Shown: piece after piece, positions 35,189-44,855 of the stretch
Layout of the letters: every line of letters starts with the position of its first letter
Numbering within the stretch: the stretch's first letter is position 1
Notes under the pieces: model-generated
Database searches by the model: none
Seen by the model: the letters and a program-made list of their open reading frames with translations, nothing else
What the model was told of the DNA's origin: nothing
Translations under genes and position numbers: made by a program
Source of the DNA: Selenomonas sputigena
GTDB taxonomy: Bacteria; Bacillota; Negativicutes; Selenomonadales; Selenomonadaceae
Reading direction: 5' to 3'
Length of the DNA stretch: 64,000 bases
NCBI RefSeq assembly: GCF_026015965.1
Contig: NZ_CP110383.1
Coordinates: 2,110,051-2,174,050, forward strand

Positions 35189-36121
35189 ATGAGTCTGACA
35201 AGAAAATGTCTGCTCTTTCTCCTGACCGTCTTGGGGTGTCTCCTCTTGGCGGGCTGCGGCTCTTCCGGTCTCGGGGGATCGGGCAAGGTGATCTACGCGA
35301 ACCACAACGATGCCGACGCCTTCGCCATGCAGCTCAAGAACACGTTTGCCGAGAAGGCGAAATCGGCAGGGCTTGATGTGGAATTCCTCGACGCCAAGGG
35401 CGACAGCAATCTGCAGATCGACCAGCTGAACGAGGCGATCAGCAACAAGGCGGCCGCCATCGTGCTCCTCGCGATGGACGGAACGAGCATCGTGCCTACG
35501 GTCGAGAAGGCGCGCGAGGCAGGAATCCCCGTCGTCATCATGAACCGCGACGTGAACGATCCGAAAGTGATCGGCTCGCTCTCCGACGACCGCGAGGCCG
35601 GCCGGATGCAGGGCGAGTTCATGGCAAGCCATCTGCCGCCGAACGCCAAGGTCGTCTACCTGATGGGCGAAAGCTCCCTGGGCGTCGCCGTCAAGCGTTG
35701 GGAAGGCTTCAAGGAAGCGTGCCTTGACAAGCGTCCCGACGTCAAGCTCCTCGCTTCCGTCGACGGAAGCTGGAGCAAGGCGGAAGGAATGAAGGCCATG
35801 ACGCTCTGGCTGAACTTCTTCCCCGAGATCAACGGCGTCGTCGCGGCAAACGATGAGATGGCCTTGGGCGCTATCCAGGCCTTGAAAGCGGCAAACCGTC
35901 TCAACGGCTGCCTCGTGACGGGCGTCGACGCTACGCCTGCAGGCCTCGCAGCGGTCGAAGCGGGCGAGCTTTCGCAGACGGTCAAGCAGGACGCCGATGG
36001 ACAGGCGGCGGGCGCGGTCACGCTCGTCCAAGGCTTCCTAAGCGGCAAGGCGCCGACCGAGAGCCTTGACATTCCGTTCACGTCCATCACGCGCGAAAAT
36101 GTCGCGCAGTTCGTGAAGTAA
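35189..36121 (+). CDS. Sugar-type periplasmic binding lipoprotein
   Basis: A 310-residue protein; the ATG at 35189 follows GGAAAGGACGTGAAACC. Lipobox CLLLAGC (Cys about 24). The type I binding fold (RbsB/MglB-like) is shown by [43 protein letters not shown] and [18 protein letters not shown] with [12 protein letters not shown]. Ligands are usually pentoses, hexoses or autoinducer-2. No ATPase or permease gene accompanies it; instead a chemoreceptor follows 14 bases after the stop, so a sensory role is likely. Confidence 0.87.
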   Translation: MSLTRKCLLFLLTVLGCLLLAGCGSSGLGGSGKVIYANHNDADAFAMQLKNTFAEKAKSAGLDVEFLDAKGDSNLQIDQLNEAISNKAAAIVLLAMDGTSIVPTVEKAREAGIPVVIMNRDVNDPKVIGSLSDDREAGRMQGEFMASHLPPNAKVVYLMGESSLGVAVKRWEGFKEACLDKRPDVKLLASVDGSWSKAEGMKAMTLWLNFFPEINGVVAANDEMALGAIQALKAANRLNGCLVTGVDATPAGLAAVEAGELSQTVKQDADGQAAGAVTLVQGFLSGKAPTESLDIPFTSITRENVAQFVK

Positions 36122-36135
36122 GGGGGCTGGAAAAT

Positions 36136-37860
36136 ATGAGCAATTTTACTTTGGGCAGCGAGATCCTGAAGGATTACAGCGTAAAGACGAAGGTTGCGAT
36201 CCTTTCCGTCTTCCTCCTCCTTACCGTGGCGCTCGTCGCCGCTGTCGGCATCTATTCGAGCCATTCGGCAAAGCAGGCGCTCGACGAGATGTATCACCAC
36301 AACTTGATGACGACGCAGTATCTGAACGACGCGAACAATCGACTGCGTAGCATCACCGTCAATGTATCTTACATCGTGCAGCAGAACTTCACGCAGGAGA
36401 ATCGTCAGATCCTCCTCGATGACATCGCGGGCAACCTCGCTGGCATCCGGCACGATGTGGAAGAAATCCAGAAGATGGAGCAGAGCGATCGCACGAAAGA
36501 AGCGCTCTCCGCGCTCGACAAGGATCTCGATGCAGCGGACGCCGCGGTCAAGGCCGTCAGCACACTCGGCACAGCACCCGAGGACAAGGCAGAAGCGTAC
36601 AATCAGCTCTCCTCCCTGACGGCGATCGGCGCCAACATGCAGGTTCTGACGCCGGACAACGTGTTCCAGGGCAAGCAGCTCTTCGAGGCGAACAACATCC
36701 AGTATGCACGCACGCTGAAGATCTTCGCCGCGATCATTCTCATCAGCCTGATTCTCGGCATCGTCATGTCGCGCATCATCGCGGACAACATCTCGGCGCC
36801 CTTGAATACGTCGATCGACCACCTCAATGCCGTCGCGACGGGCGACTTGAACCGCGAGATTCCGGCCGCACTGTCGAACCGCGCCGATGAGATCGGCGTC
36901 GTCGTCAAGGCTTTGATGAAAATGCAGGGCTTCATGAAGCAGGTGCACGAGGAAGCCGAGAAGACAGACGCCGCCGTCGGCGAACTCGAAGCGATGATCA
37001 ACGCGATGAACAACGAAACGCAGGACATGTCCGCCGTGACGGAAGAGATGTCTGCGGGCATGGAAGAGACGGCAGCCTCGACGGCGAGCATGCAGCAGGT
37101 CAGCGGCCACCTGAGCGAAGAGATCCAGCACACCGTGCAGGAAATGAAGAAGAGCGAGGCGTACACGTGCGAGATCGCCGGGCGCGCGACCGAGCTAAAG
37201 GCGAAGATGGAGCAGTCGCAGGAAGCTTCAAACCGCGTCTACGGCTCGACGAAAACCTCCGTGGAAGATGCCATCGAAGCCGCGAAGGTCGTGCAGGAGA
37301 TCGAGACGCTCACGCAGGCCATCACGGACGTCGCCGAGCAGACGAACCTCCTCGCGCTGAATGCGAGCATCGAGGCCGCACGCGCCGGCGAACAGGGACG
37401 CGGCTTCGCCGTCGTCGCCGGCGAAGTCGGCAAGCTCGCCGAGCAGTCACAGGAAACGGCAGAGAAAATCAAGAGTCTCACAGGCCAGGTCATGGGCGCG
37501 ATGGAGGCCCTATCGAAGGGCGCCTTCGACCTCCTGCACTTCATCGATGAAGACATCCGCAAAGACTATGAACAGATGGACGAGACCGCCGTGCAGTACA
37601 AGGAAGACGCAGAATTCTTCCACAGGACGGCCAAGGGCAGCACGAAAAGCTCCGAAGAACTCCTCTCTTCCGTGCGCAACATGAACCAGTCGATGGACGA
37701 GATCGGACGCGCGACGCACGAGAGCGCCGACGGCAACACGCGCATCGCCGAGAACATCGTCGGCATGGCGGAACGGTACGCCGACATCCTCGAAAAGGTA
37801 CAGGGATTCAAGGAAGGCACAGAACGCCTCAAAAATCTCGTGACAGCATTCTCCAAATGA
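36136..37860 (+). CDS. Methyl-accepting chemotaxis protein
   Basis: A 574-residue chemoreceptor. TM1 about 18-40 ([22 protein letters not shown]), a four-helix-bundle periplasmic domain (about 41-190), TM2 about 195-217, HAMP, then a coiled-coil signalling domain with the hairpin tip [20 protein letters not shown] and [19 protein letters not shown]. No C-terminal CheR/CheB pentapeptide. Start behind AGGGGGCTGG. Its operon with the binding lipoprotein suggests it reads the ligand-loaded protein. Confidence 0.94.
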   Translation: MSNFTLGSEILKDYSVKTKVAILSVFLLLTVALVAAVGIYSSHSAKQALDEMYHHNLMTTQYLNDANNRLRSITVNVSYIVQQNFTQENRQILLDDIAGNLAGIRHDVEEIQKMEQSDRTKEALSALDKDLDAADAAVKAVSTLGTAPEDKAEAYNQLSSLTAIGANMQVLTPDNVFQGKQLFEANNIQYARTLKIFAAIILISLILGIVMSRIIADNISAPLNTSIDHLNAVATGDLNREIPAALSNRADEIGVVVKALMKMQGFMKQVHEEAEKTDAAVGELEAMINAMNNETQDMSAVTEEMSAGMEETAASTASMQQVSGHLSEEIQHTVQEMKKSEAYTCEIAGRATELKAKMEQSQEASNRVYGSTKTSVEDAIEAAKVVQEIETLTQAITDVAEQTNLLALNASIEAARAGEQGRGFAVVAGEVGKLAEQSQETAEKIKSLTGQVMGAMEALSKGAFDLLHFIDEDIRKDYEQMDETAVQYKEDAEFFHRTAKGSTKSSEELLSSVRNMNQSMDEIGRATHESADGNTRIAENIVGMAERYADILEKVQGFKEGTERLKNLVTAFSK

Positions 37861-37878
37861 CGACAAGTTGGTAAATCT

Positions 37879-37920
37879 GCGAGGCGGAAGCTTACTCTTT
37901 CAAAGCTGCCGCCTCGTTTT
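37879..37920 (+). terminator. Terminator of the binding protein/chemoreceptor operon
   Basis: CGAGGCGGAAGCTT pairs with AAGCTGCCGCCTCG (one mismatch), followed by TTTTTTT. Confidence 0.85.
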
Positions 37921-37941
37921 TTTCGTTGAAAAAGCGCAAGT

Positions 37942-37980
37942 AAAAAGACTGCCGTGCACCGAAGCGCGGCAGTCTTTTTG
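37942..37980. terminator. Bidirectional terminator between chemoreceptor and flavodoxin genes
   Basis: A perfect stem AAAAAGACTGCCG / CGGCAGTCTTTTT with T runs on both strands; it serves mainly the minus-strand flavodoxin gene. Confidence 0.85.
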
Positions 37981-38022
37981 TGCGTGTAGTTTGCGCGAGT
38001 TGAAGCTGGTAAGGGAAACTTC

Positions 38023-38454
38023 TCAGAGCGCCTTGGCGACGGCTTCGCCGAGTTCCTCGCAGGCCTTCACGCCGTCGTCATCGGGCGCATTCTCGACGAT
38101 CACGCCGTCGGAGACGAGCTTGGCGCCGGCAGCTTTCGTGCGCTCCGCCCAAGCCTCCATCCAAGCGCCAGCGCCCCAACCGTACGAGCCAAAGAGGCCG
38201 ACAGGAACGCCCGAGAGCTTCTTTTCCGCTTCCGTGAAGAACGGCTCAAACTCGTCCTCTTCCAAGACCTCGTCGCCCATGGCGGGGCAGCCGAAGAGGA
38301 AGCCGTTATAGTCGGCCATCTTGTCCGCGCTGAAATCGCTGACCGTGAAGAGCTCCGCCTCTGCGCCGCCCTTTTTCGCGCCCTCAAGGACGGCTTTCGC
38401 CATCTCTTCCGTGTTGCCCGTGCCGCTCCAATATACAACCGCTACTTTTCCCAT
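38023..38454 (-). CDS. Short-chain flavodoxin, copy 1
   Basis: A 143-residue FMN electron carrier; the ATG at 38454 follows AGGAGG. The phosphate loop WSGTGNTEEMA, the LFGCPAMGDEVLEE segment and the GLFGSYGWGAGAWMEAW loop bind FMN. Closely similar to the second flavodoxin at 39302, so a local duplication. Follows the DUF3793 gene by about 60 bases in the same direction. Flavodoxin usually replaces ferredoxin when iron is short. Confidence 0.92.
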   Translation of the reverse strand: MGKVAVVYWSGTGNTEEMAKAVLEGAKKGGAEAELFTVSDFSADKMADYNGFLFGCPAMGDEVLEEDEFEPFFTEAEKKLSGVPVGLFGSYGWGAGAWMEAWAERTKAAGAKLVSDGVIVENAPDDDGVKACEELGEAVAKAL

Positions 38455-38513
38455 GTCAAAGACCTCCTGATGATTTTTTCTTGCTGCAAAGAACCGCTGA
38501 CCGTCCCTGCGCG

Positions 38514-39086
38514 CTAGACCGCTTCCAAAAGCTCCGCCATCGGCGTGCCGCGCCCCAGACGCGCACAAAGACGCTCCGTGCAGTCCGTATATCGCTGGAA
38601 GAGAGCGCGCGTCTCCTCCTCGTTCGCGTAAACCTTCCAATAGCCCGCGCAAGCGAAATCGCGCCCCTTGTTCTCGATGAAGCCCTCCACGTCCTCCGCC
38701 GGATAGCCGAGGAAGAGACCGACCTCATGTGGGAAACTCTTCTGGAGTTGGATGCGCATGGAAAGATACTCCAAATGCGCTTCGATCGCATCACCTGCAC
38801 GGTAGCCGAATCGCGCCAGAAGCGCGAGCACCGCCGGCTGCTCCAAGATACGTTCGAGGAGCTTTCTGCGGTAGAATAGCATGAGGACATACTCCTCGCC
38901 CTCCGTCAAGCGGACGGGCGTGATGCCTTTGCACTCGAAGCATGTCGCATACGATTCAAGAAGCGCATCGAAATCCTCGAAGCGGCTCTTCTGGAAAGAA
39001 ACAAGGCTCGCAGGCTTGATCCCCGCGAACGTCGGCGCACAGTGGAAGCAGAGCATACGCTCGAAACCATCCTTACCCAAAATCAT
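38514..39086 (-). CDS. DUF3793-family protein
   Basis: About 190 residues, cytosolic. MLCFHCAPTFAGIKPASLVSF at the N-terminus (seen in part) and KSFPHEVGLFLGYPAEDVEGFI are typical of DUF3793, a family often found next to flavodoxin or iron-uptake genes in Firmicutes. The start is uncertain: ATG at 39086 sits too close to GGAGG, and a TTG at 39080 has better spacing. A promoter with an overlapping Fur-like site lies upstream. Function unknown; iron response is inferred. Confidence 0.8.
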   Translation of the reverse strand: MILGKDGFERMLCFHCAPTFAGIKPASLVSFQKSRFEDFDALLESYATCFECKGITPVRLTEGEEYVLMLFYRRKLLERILEQPAVLALLARFGYRAGDAIEAHLEYLSMRIQLQKSFPHEVGLFLGYPAEDVEGFIENKGRDFACAGYWKVYANEEETRALFQRYTDCTERLCARLGRGTPMAELLEAV

Positions 39087-39107
39087 CACCTCCAGCAATG
39101 TATGTAT

Positions 39108-39142
39108 AGGATAGCATATACGGTAATGATTTTCAATATAAA
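39108..39142 (-). promoter_or_regulatory. Promoter with Fur-like site, DUF3793/flavodoxin operon
   Basis: On the minus strand TTGAAA (39131-39136), 17-base spacer, TATCCT (39108-39113). The -35 lies in TTGAAAATCATTACC, half-matching the Fur consensus GATAATCATTATC. Confidence 0.45.
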
Positions 39143-39301
39143 AATAAAAGTTTTTTGCCCAAGGCGATCAACAAGCATCCCACCCTTTCCGGCGCATACG
39201 AAAAGAGCGGCTCTGCACCATCCTTCCACGGTGCAGAACCGCTCCCCGGGCATCCCTATGACCCTATGACGCCGCCTCGCGCCAGAAAGGCACGGAAAGA
39301 C

Positions 39302-39733
39302 TCAAAGCGACTTCGCCAGCGCTTCGCCAAGCTCCTCGCATGCCTTGATCCCGTCGTCATCGGGCGCGTTCTCAACGGCAAGGCCGTCGCTTACGAGCTT
39401 CGCGCCCGCCGTGCGCACGCGCTCCGCCCACGATTCCATGAAGGCGCCGCCGCCCCAGCCATACGAGCCGAAGAGTCCGACCGGCGCGCCCGAGAGCTTC
39501 GACTCCGCTTCCACGAAGAACGGCTCAACATAGTCCTCCTGCAGCTCCTCCGAACCCGTCGCCGGGCAGCCAAAGAGGAATCCGTCATAGCCCGCCAGAT
39601 CGGCGACCTTGAAATCCTCGAAGCGCTTGAGCTCCGCATCCGCACCGCCCTTCTTCGCGCCCTCAAGGACGGCCTTCGCCATCTCTTCCGTATTGCCACT
39701 GCCGCTCCAATATACCACCGCAACTTTTTTCAT
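39302..39733 (-). CDS. Short-chain flavodoxin, copy 2
   Basis: A 143-residue paralogue of the flavodoxin at 38023 with WSGSGNTEEMA, LFGCPATGSEELQED and GSYGWGGGAFMESWAE. The ATG at 39733 follows GGGAGG. It has its own promoter and sits upstream of the DUF3793/flavodoxin pair, giving the order flavodoxin, DUF3793, flavodoxin. Confidence 0.92.
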   Translation of the reverse strand: MKKVAVVYWSGSGNTEEMAKAVLEGAKKGGADAELKRFEDFKVADLAGYDGFLFGCPATGSEELQEDYVEPFFVEAESKLSGAPVGLFGSYGWGGGAFMESWAERVRTAGAKLVSDGLAVENAPDDDGIKACEELGEALAKSL

Positions 39734-39758
39734 GAAAAAACCTCCCATGTTCTCTTTG

Positions 39759-39797
39759 TCAAAGATTTTACAAATAATCATTCTCATATCAATATAG
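39759..39797 (-). promoter_or_regulatory. Promoter with Fur-like site for flavodoxin copy 2
   Basis: On the minus strand TTGATA, about 16 bases, TAAAAT. The spacer carries ATGAGAATGATTATTT, a good partial match to the Fur box. Confidence 0.5.
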
Positions 39798-39916
39798 CAT
39801 TTTTATCTGCTATCGTCAACTTCGCCCAGCCCTTTTAGATTTATATATAGGAGTTTCGATGTCGTTCATATACATATATAGTCAGAAAAAAATAGCGTAT
39901 CCAACAAGACAAAAGA

Positions 39917-39953
39917 CCCCGAAGCCATCGCGTGATAGCTTCGGGGCTTTTCC
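39917..39953 (-). terminator. Terminator of the VWA protein gene
   Basis: CCCCGAAGC pairs with GCTTCGGGG around ATCGCGTGATA; T-rich sequence follows on both strands. Confidence 0.75.
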
Positions 39954-39964
39954 CTGCGAGCGTC

Positions 39965-40687
39965 TCAATCCTGCGTCTCGTCCTTTTCCACATGCTCTTT
40001 CCAGCTGCCGCGCTCGGCGCTCGGATCGGCTACAGCTTCCGCCACATAGGCGCTGACGGCGTCGAAGTTCCTGCGCACGCCCGACTTCGTGTTGCGGTAG
40101 GTCACAGCGTTCTTCTGGTTGACGCCGATGCTCGCCGCTTCCTTCTCCGCGTCGATGTTCGCGCCGAGGTAGATGAAATCCCAGCCTGCCTTCTCCTGCT
40201 TGTCGGAAATCATCTGTTTGACCTTCTCGCGCGTGAACTCCTCGCTGGCGTTCTCCAGACCATCCGTGATGATGACGAAGACGACCTTCGTATCCTCGTT
40301 CTCGACGCCCTCCGTGCGTGCGACCTTGAGGATTGTCGAGCCTACGGCGTCCAAAAGCGCTGTCGTGCCGCCGACCTCGTACTCCTTATCCGTCAGCGGC
40401 TTGATGCGCCGGATATCTTCGCGGTTATAGATCGTATCGATCTTGTCGTTGAAGAGCACCGTCGTGACATTGACCTTCGCATCGAGCTTCTTCTCCTTCT
40501 CGATCATGGAATTGAAGCCGCCGATCGTATCCGACTCCAGCCCCGACATCGAGCCGCTCTTGTCAAGCACCATCACGAGTTCCACGCGCGCGGGCTTCTC
40601 CTTGGCCGCCGCTTCGGCGGGTACGGCAGATCCCAAGAATACACAGAGTGCAAGCGCGAGAAAGGAAAGCGTCCACTTTTTCCACAT
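39965..40687 (-). CDS. Exported VWA-domain protein
   Basis: A 240-residue protein; the ATG at 40687 follows AGGAGGTC. Signal peptide about 1-29 (ending PAEAAA). The von Willebrand A fold has a complete MIDAS: DKSGSMS (about 40-46), Thr in GGTTALLDA and Asp in VIITDGLEN, so metal-dependent ligand binding is likely. The tail is charged. Partner unknown; monocistronic. Confidence 0.87.
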   Translation of the reverse strand: MWKKWTLSFLALALCVFLGSAVPAEAAAKEKPARVELVMVLDKSGSMSGLESDTIGGFNSMIEKEKKLDAKVNVTTVLFNDKIDTIYNREDIRRIKPLTDKEYEVGGTTALLDAVGSTILKVARTEGVENEDTKVVFVIITDGLENASEEFTREKVKQMISDKQEKAGWDFIYLGANIDAEKEAASIGVNQKNAVTYRNTKSGVRRNFDAVSAYVAEAVADPSAERGSWKEHVEKDETQD

Positions 40688-40759
40688 GTTCAAGACCTCC
40701 TCTTTTCTTGTAGTCTTCACTGTTTTTATTATAGCGCATTTTTCTTTGCGGCGGTACTG

Positions 40760-40870
40760 GCAAGTATGACAGGATGATGAAAATTCGAGAAGGCAACCAA
40801 CCGTACGTCGGGGTCTTCTTCCGCGATGTGTTCGAATGTGATGACGGCCGGTGTAAGGTTATGCGGCGGA
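40760..40870 (-). pseudogene. Fragment of a siderophore-type binding protein gene
   Basis: The minus-strand frame reads TPAVITFEHIAEEDPDV and then diverges, matching TPAVITFEHIAKEDPDV in the intact gene at 43854-44852. About 50 bases align with roughly six differences; both sides are unrelated. It lies just beyond the autotransporter gene, so that gene may have been inserted between two copies. Confidence 0.65.
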
Positions 40871-40962
40871 TTTGTCGACGCAGAGAGGGCGAAAAGATGC
40901 ACCAAGATGGCGGTACTGCATGTATCAACGCCTCCTTGATTCTTGCGCACACCCAGGACACA

Positions 40963-41012
40963 AAAAAGGCGTGCCGTACAGAACCATAAGCCTTTGTACA
41001 ACACGCCCTTTG
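40963..41012 (-). terminator. Terminator of the autotransporter gene
   Basis: On the minus strand GGCGTGTTGTACA pairs with TGTACGGCACGCC, followed by TTTTTTGTG. Confidence 0.7.
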
Positions 41013-41056
41013 ATACCGTTTTGCAGAGCCGCCCTGCTTTCGATGCAGGGGGACAC

Positions 41057-43450
41057 TCAGAATTTCCAATCCATACGGGCACTTCCCATCCAGCCGCTCC
41101 GATGACCCTGCCAGCCGGACAGGTTGACCTCGCAGGTGACACGCCCGCGCTTTGGCGTACTGCGCCAGCCGAGTTCCATGAGAACGCTCGCGCCGGTTGC
41201 ACTGGAGGCAGGCATATCGTAGCTCTGGAAGTGTGCCGTCGCACCACCCGCCATCTCGTATTCAAGCGCGAGCCCCGCATACAGTGCAGAGGCGGAGCCA
41301 AAGCGCGTGTAGCGTGCCCCTGCACGCAGGCGATGCGAGTCCGTCGCGTGGAAGTCGTACGTCTCCCCCGTATTCAACTGCGCGGATACGCCATTCGTAT
41401 GCGACCAGAAGTAGCGTGCATAGTAGTCGAGCTGCGCCGCACTGCCCACCGGCTGCGTCTTGCCGACACCGAGCTGCACCGCCCAGTACGGCGCGGTATA
41501 GCGATAGGTGGTGAGCTGTGAGGCGTGGACTTGCCCGTGATAGTTTGCCTTGGTGCTGCCGCCGTGCAGGACTGCCTCCATCCACACGCCGTTCGTGCGA
41601 TCCATCCGCGCCAGGACTCCCGCGCCGAGATAGCTGAGATCCCCGCTGCCATGCGTACCGTCGCCCATGTAGCTGTCATATTTCCCCGTTGCATACTCAA
41701 CGAAAGGGCTGAACAGGAGTTCTCCGCCCTTTCGTGCAAAGATGCGGGAGACACCGACCGCCATGTTGGACGCATGCAGGTCGATGTCCGAGTCGGTCTT
41801 CGTGCGCATACTGCTCTTTTGCACGTCGGCCCAGATTCCATACTGCCGCCTGCGCTCGCGGTCATCGTCCGCAGCCCCCATGCTGGCGGAGGCGAGGAGA
41901 TCTGCACCGCGGTTAATCAACTCATTCGTCGCGGTGCGCGTCTCGATGAGGGAGCGAGTACGCGGGTTGACGGTGCTTGCCCGCAGCGTCGCAACCAGCT
42001 CCTCGTTGCCGCGCCGCCAGACATCGAAGGCATAGCTGAGAGAGACGCCTTGCATGGTCTCAGTCGCCCGCTCCATTCCAGTGATATTGAGTGTGCCGCC
42101 CGGCGCGACGCGCAGCAGGCTGACGGTGTCACCGGGACGCAGGACGAGCGCGTGCCCCTTCACGCCGACACCGACGGAGACACCCGAGAGGCTCTGCGTC
42201 ATCGTACGGAGCTGCAAGCGCGTCGGGCTGGCGGGGCTCGCCATCGGGTCGAGGTAGAAGTCCAGATGCTGTACATAGACGAGCTTCTCCGCCTTTGCCG
42301 TTCCAACGCCATGGATCGCGAGAAGGTTATTGTTCTCACGGTTGCCGCCGGAGAGGCCGCCAAAGATCACACCGTCCACCTCCGCGCCGTTCTTGAGGTT
42401 GACGATGTTCTTCGACCCGCGTGCCCCGTAGCCGCCGTAGACGTTACCCTGCATGATGTGAACGCCGTCGAGCGTGACGACGTTCCCCTCGGCGTTGCCG
42501 AGCAGACTGCGTCCGCCGTAGACGTTGCCGCGTACCGAGCCACCCGTGATCGCGACACTGTTGTTGTTCGCGGAGCCGATGCCGGAAAAACCGCCGATTA
42601 CGGTCCCACGAATGTCGCCCCCAGAGATGGCAACGCGGTTGCCATCGGTCTGCCGACCGCTGCCGCCATAGACGACGCGCAGCGTTCCGCCGGTGATCTC
42701 GACAGTATTGCGCAGTGCCTTGCCCCGCAGTGAGACACCACCGACTGCGGTGCGGACGGTACCGCCCGAGACGACGAGATGATTGTCCTCTGCATTTCCT
42801 CCGCGTCCGCCGTGCTCCTGCGGAGCAATGCCGCCGCCTGCAATGTTCGCCCAACCGCCGGAGATGTGCACGGTATTGTGCCGCACATTTCCACTCTTGC
42901 GCACGCGCCCGCCATAGATCCCCTCCTCGGCACGACCGCCGCTCATCTCCACAGTGTTCCACTCCGCGTCGCCAACGCGCAGGCCGTCCGTCCCCGTGAC
43001 ATTCCCGCCGTAGATCTCATCCGTCACAGTGCCGCCCCGCATGATGACCGTGTTGTGATGTGTTCGGCCGGACAGTGCCACCCCGTTCAGATGTCCGCCG
43101 GAGACACGCCCCGTCAGATGTGCGCCGGGCAGGATGACGAGGCGGTTGCCGTAGGTGTCGCCCCCGCCCTCCGTGTATCCTGCCGCGATGTAGCCTTGAT
43201 TCAGTGCGTGCGGCGGGTGGTGCATACTGTCAACAGTCAGCGTGTTGCCATAGACGTTGCCGTTGTCGCTCTCAGAGCCGATGTATCCCGCTGCACGCGG
43301 ATTCGTATCCGGCCCTGACCAGTCGCGTGAGGATACGATGTCATGTCCCGTAACATCCGCCGCAGCAGCGTACTGCGGAAACAACGCCGCCCCTGCTGAG
43401 ACGGCGAGCCCAATCATCAGCGCCAAACCTCGTCCTTCCCTTTTCCCCAT
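41057..43450 (-). CDS. Autotransporter with glycine-rich beta-solenoid passenger
   Basis: A 797-residue outer-membrane protein; the true start is the ATG at 43450 after AAAGGAG. Signal peptide about 1-30 (FPQYAAAA). The passenger (about 40-380) is built of repeats with GG-x-V-x-x-x-VYGG and N-x-V-x-I-S-G-G patterns, as in right-handed beta helices. The C-terminal autotransporter barrel (about 530-797) ends in MDWKF, the terminal aromatic signal for BAM insertion. Role in adhesion or surface display is inferred. A 210-nt untranslated leader precedes it. Confidence 0.88.
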   Translation of the reverse strand: MGKREGRGLALMIGLAVSAGAALFPQYAAAADVTGHDIVSSRDWSGPDTNPRAAGYIGSESDNGNVYGNTLTVDSMHHPPHALNQGYIAAGYTEGGGDTYGNRLVILPGAHLTGRVSGGHLNGVALSGRTHHNTVIMRGGTVTDEIYGGNVTGTDGLRVGDAEWNTVEMSGGRAEEGIYGGRVRKSGNVRHNTVHISGGWANIAGGGIAPQEHGGRGGNAEDNHLVVSGGTVRTAVGGVSLRGKALRNTVEITGGTLRVVYGGSGRQTDGNRVAISGGDIRGTVIGGFSGIGSANNNSVAITGGSVRGNVYGGRSLLGNAEGNVVTLDGVHIMQGNVYGGYGARGSKNIVNLKNGAEVDGVIFGGLSGGNRENNNLLAIHGVGTAKAEKLVYVQHLDFYLDPMASPASPTRLQLRTMTQSLSGVSVGVGVKGHALVLRPGDTVSLLRVAPGGTLNITGMERATETMQGVSLSYAFDVWRRGNEELVATLRASTVNPRTRSLIETRTATNELINRGADLLASASMGAADDDRERRRQYGIWADVQKSSMRTKTDSDIDLHASNMAVGVSRIFARKGGELLFSPFVEYATGKYDSYMGDGTHGSGDLSYLGAGVLARMDRTNGVWMEAVLHGGSTKANYHGQVHASQLTTYRYTAPYWAVQLGVGKTQPVGSAAQLDYYARYFWSHTNGVSAQLNTGETYDFHATDSHRLRAGARYTRFGSASALYAGLALEYEMAGGATAHFQSYDMPASSATGASVLMELGWRSTPKRGRVTCEVNLSGWQGHRSGWMGSARMDWKF

Positions 43451-43669
43451 GTAAAATTCTCCTTTCTCTGTGAAAAGATCGCTGATAAAATCTATCCCCA
43501 TTCCACGCGCTTTGCCATATTGTTATAGTTCTTTCATCCTATCGAAGAGGTAAGCCAGACGCACAGATATTGTGCTATATAGAGGATTTGCCGACAATGA
43601 AAGGGAAAAAACGATGTGCTAGGATGGTGGCAATGAATTCGTTGTTAAGTCTTTAATCCTATTTCTTGC

Positions 43670-43698
43670 AGTATAGTAGACTTTTTGTATTTTGTCAA
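43670..43698 (-). promoter_or_regulatory. Sigma-A promoter of the autotransporter gene
   Basis: On the minus strand TTGACA (43693-43698), 17-base spacer, TATACT (43670-43675); start near 43662. The interval 43451-43853 otherwise holds the 5' leader, a CCCCCC/GGGGGG hairpin at about 43703-43731 and no gene. Confidence 0.78.
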
Positions 43699-43853
43699 CA
43701 AACCCCCCTGCGCTAGGCCAAAAGGGGGGATTTTTAAAATAAATTGACGAAAAAAGTTTCATTTTGGAAACCGTTCGGTTAAATTTAGTTAAGATTCAAA
43801 AGCAACTGAAAGGGAAACCAATAAATTTGCAATCTTCCGTTTGCGCGTGTAGT

Positions 43854-44852
43854 TTATTCTATCGCAATCCCTGGGTAAAAGGCTTTTGCCATCATCTTTA
43901 TGCCATCGATGGTATGGCAGAGCGGGCCGTAGGTATAGCTGAGTGGGATGCTGTAGATACGACGATTTTGCACGCATTTCGTATGCTGCAGGCCTGGATG
44001 CTCATAGATCTGCTGCAGGCAGACACCGTACTCGGCGTGGCTGCAGATGACCATCAGTACGTCGGGATCTTCCTTCGCGATGTGCTCAAATGTGATGACG
44101 GCAGGTGTCTCAATCGCTTCGGCACCGATCTGTTCCGCCATGTTGCCCGCGAGCTTGCTTTTGTCATACGAAACGAACGTGCTCATAAGCTCGATCAGCA
44201 TGACGCGCGGCTGGGGATATCCTTGTGCTTTTTCGTTGATTTCATCAATACAGTCGTAGGTTTCTTGCACGATGTGCTCGGCGGCGGATTCTGCGTGGAA
44301 AATACGTCCGTAGTCTCGGATGCTTTCCATCTCCTGTGCCACAGTTTCCTTGATGTAGTGTCGCCTCGGCTGTGAACTGCTCAGATTGACAAGCGTTTTT
44401 ACACCGTGTGCGTTCCAGTAGTCTGTGCTGCCCAAACTGTTCCGCGTAAAGCAGTATTGATTCCCGATGATGAGATCGGGGCGTGCCTGCATGACATATT
44501 CCATATGAAGCTGTTGATTCATGGCGCGTGGCAGGGTTTCTAAAATGCGGGCATTCTCCTCCTTCATGGGAAAAGGACCGTCGTTGTTTGCTGCAGCCAG
44601 AAGGATCGAGGAAGCCGCGCCAAGCTCGATCAACGTCTCCGTCTCATTGTCGCCAACGACGAGGACGCGCTTGGGCACTTCGGTGAATATCTGCACATTC
44701 TTTCCTTGTACGAAGTAATTGTCGATGCGCAAGTTCTCCACGCGCACAGGAACGCCCTCCGTTGGAGCGCTTTCTTCCCCTGCAAAGGAGCAGCCGAGGA
44801 AGAAAGCGCAGACTGCGTTCAGGATGACAGCATACCATGATGTTTTCTTCAT
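43854..44852 (-). CDS. Siderophore/corrinoid-type ABC substrate-binding lipoprotein
   Basis: A 332-residue protein with a signal peptide and lipobox FFLGC (Cys about 20). Class III binding fold: KRVLVVGDNETETLIELGA in the N-lobe, MQARPDLIIGNQYCF, and ITFEHIAKEDPDVLMVICSHAEYG in the C-lobe. Starts three bases after the stop of the second permease gene. Last gene of the cobalamin-riboswitch unit (receptor, permease, permease, binding protein). Confidence 0.87.
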   Translation of the reverse strand: MKKTSWYAVILNAVCAFFLGCSFAGEESAPTEGVPVRVENLRIDNYFVQGKNVQIFTEVPKRVLVVGDNETETLIELGAASSILLAAANNDGPFPMKEENARILETLPRAMNQQLHMEYVMQARPDLIIGNQYCFTRNSLGSTDYWNAHGVKTLVNLSSSQPRRHYIKETVAQEMESIRDYGRIFHAESAAEHIVQETYDCIDEINEKAQGYPQPRVMLIELMSTFVSYDKSKLAGNMAEQIGAEAIETPAVITFEHIAKEDPDVLMVICSHAEYGVCLQQIYEHPGLQHTKCVQNRRIYSIPLSYTYGPLCHTIDGIKMMAKAFYPGIAIE

Positions 44853-44855
44853 GAG

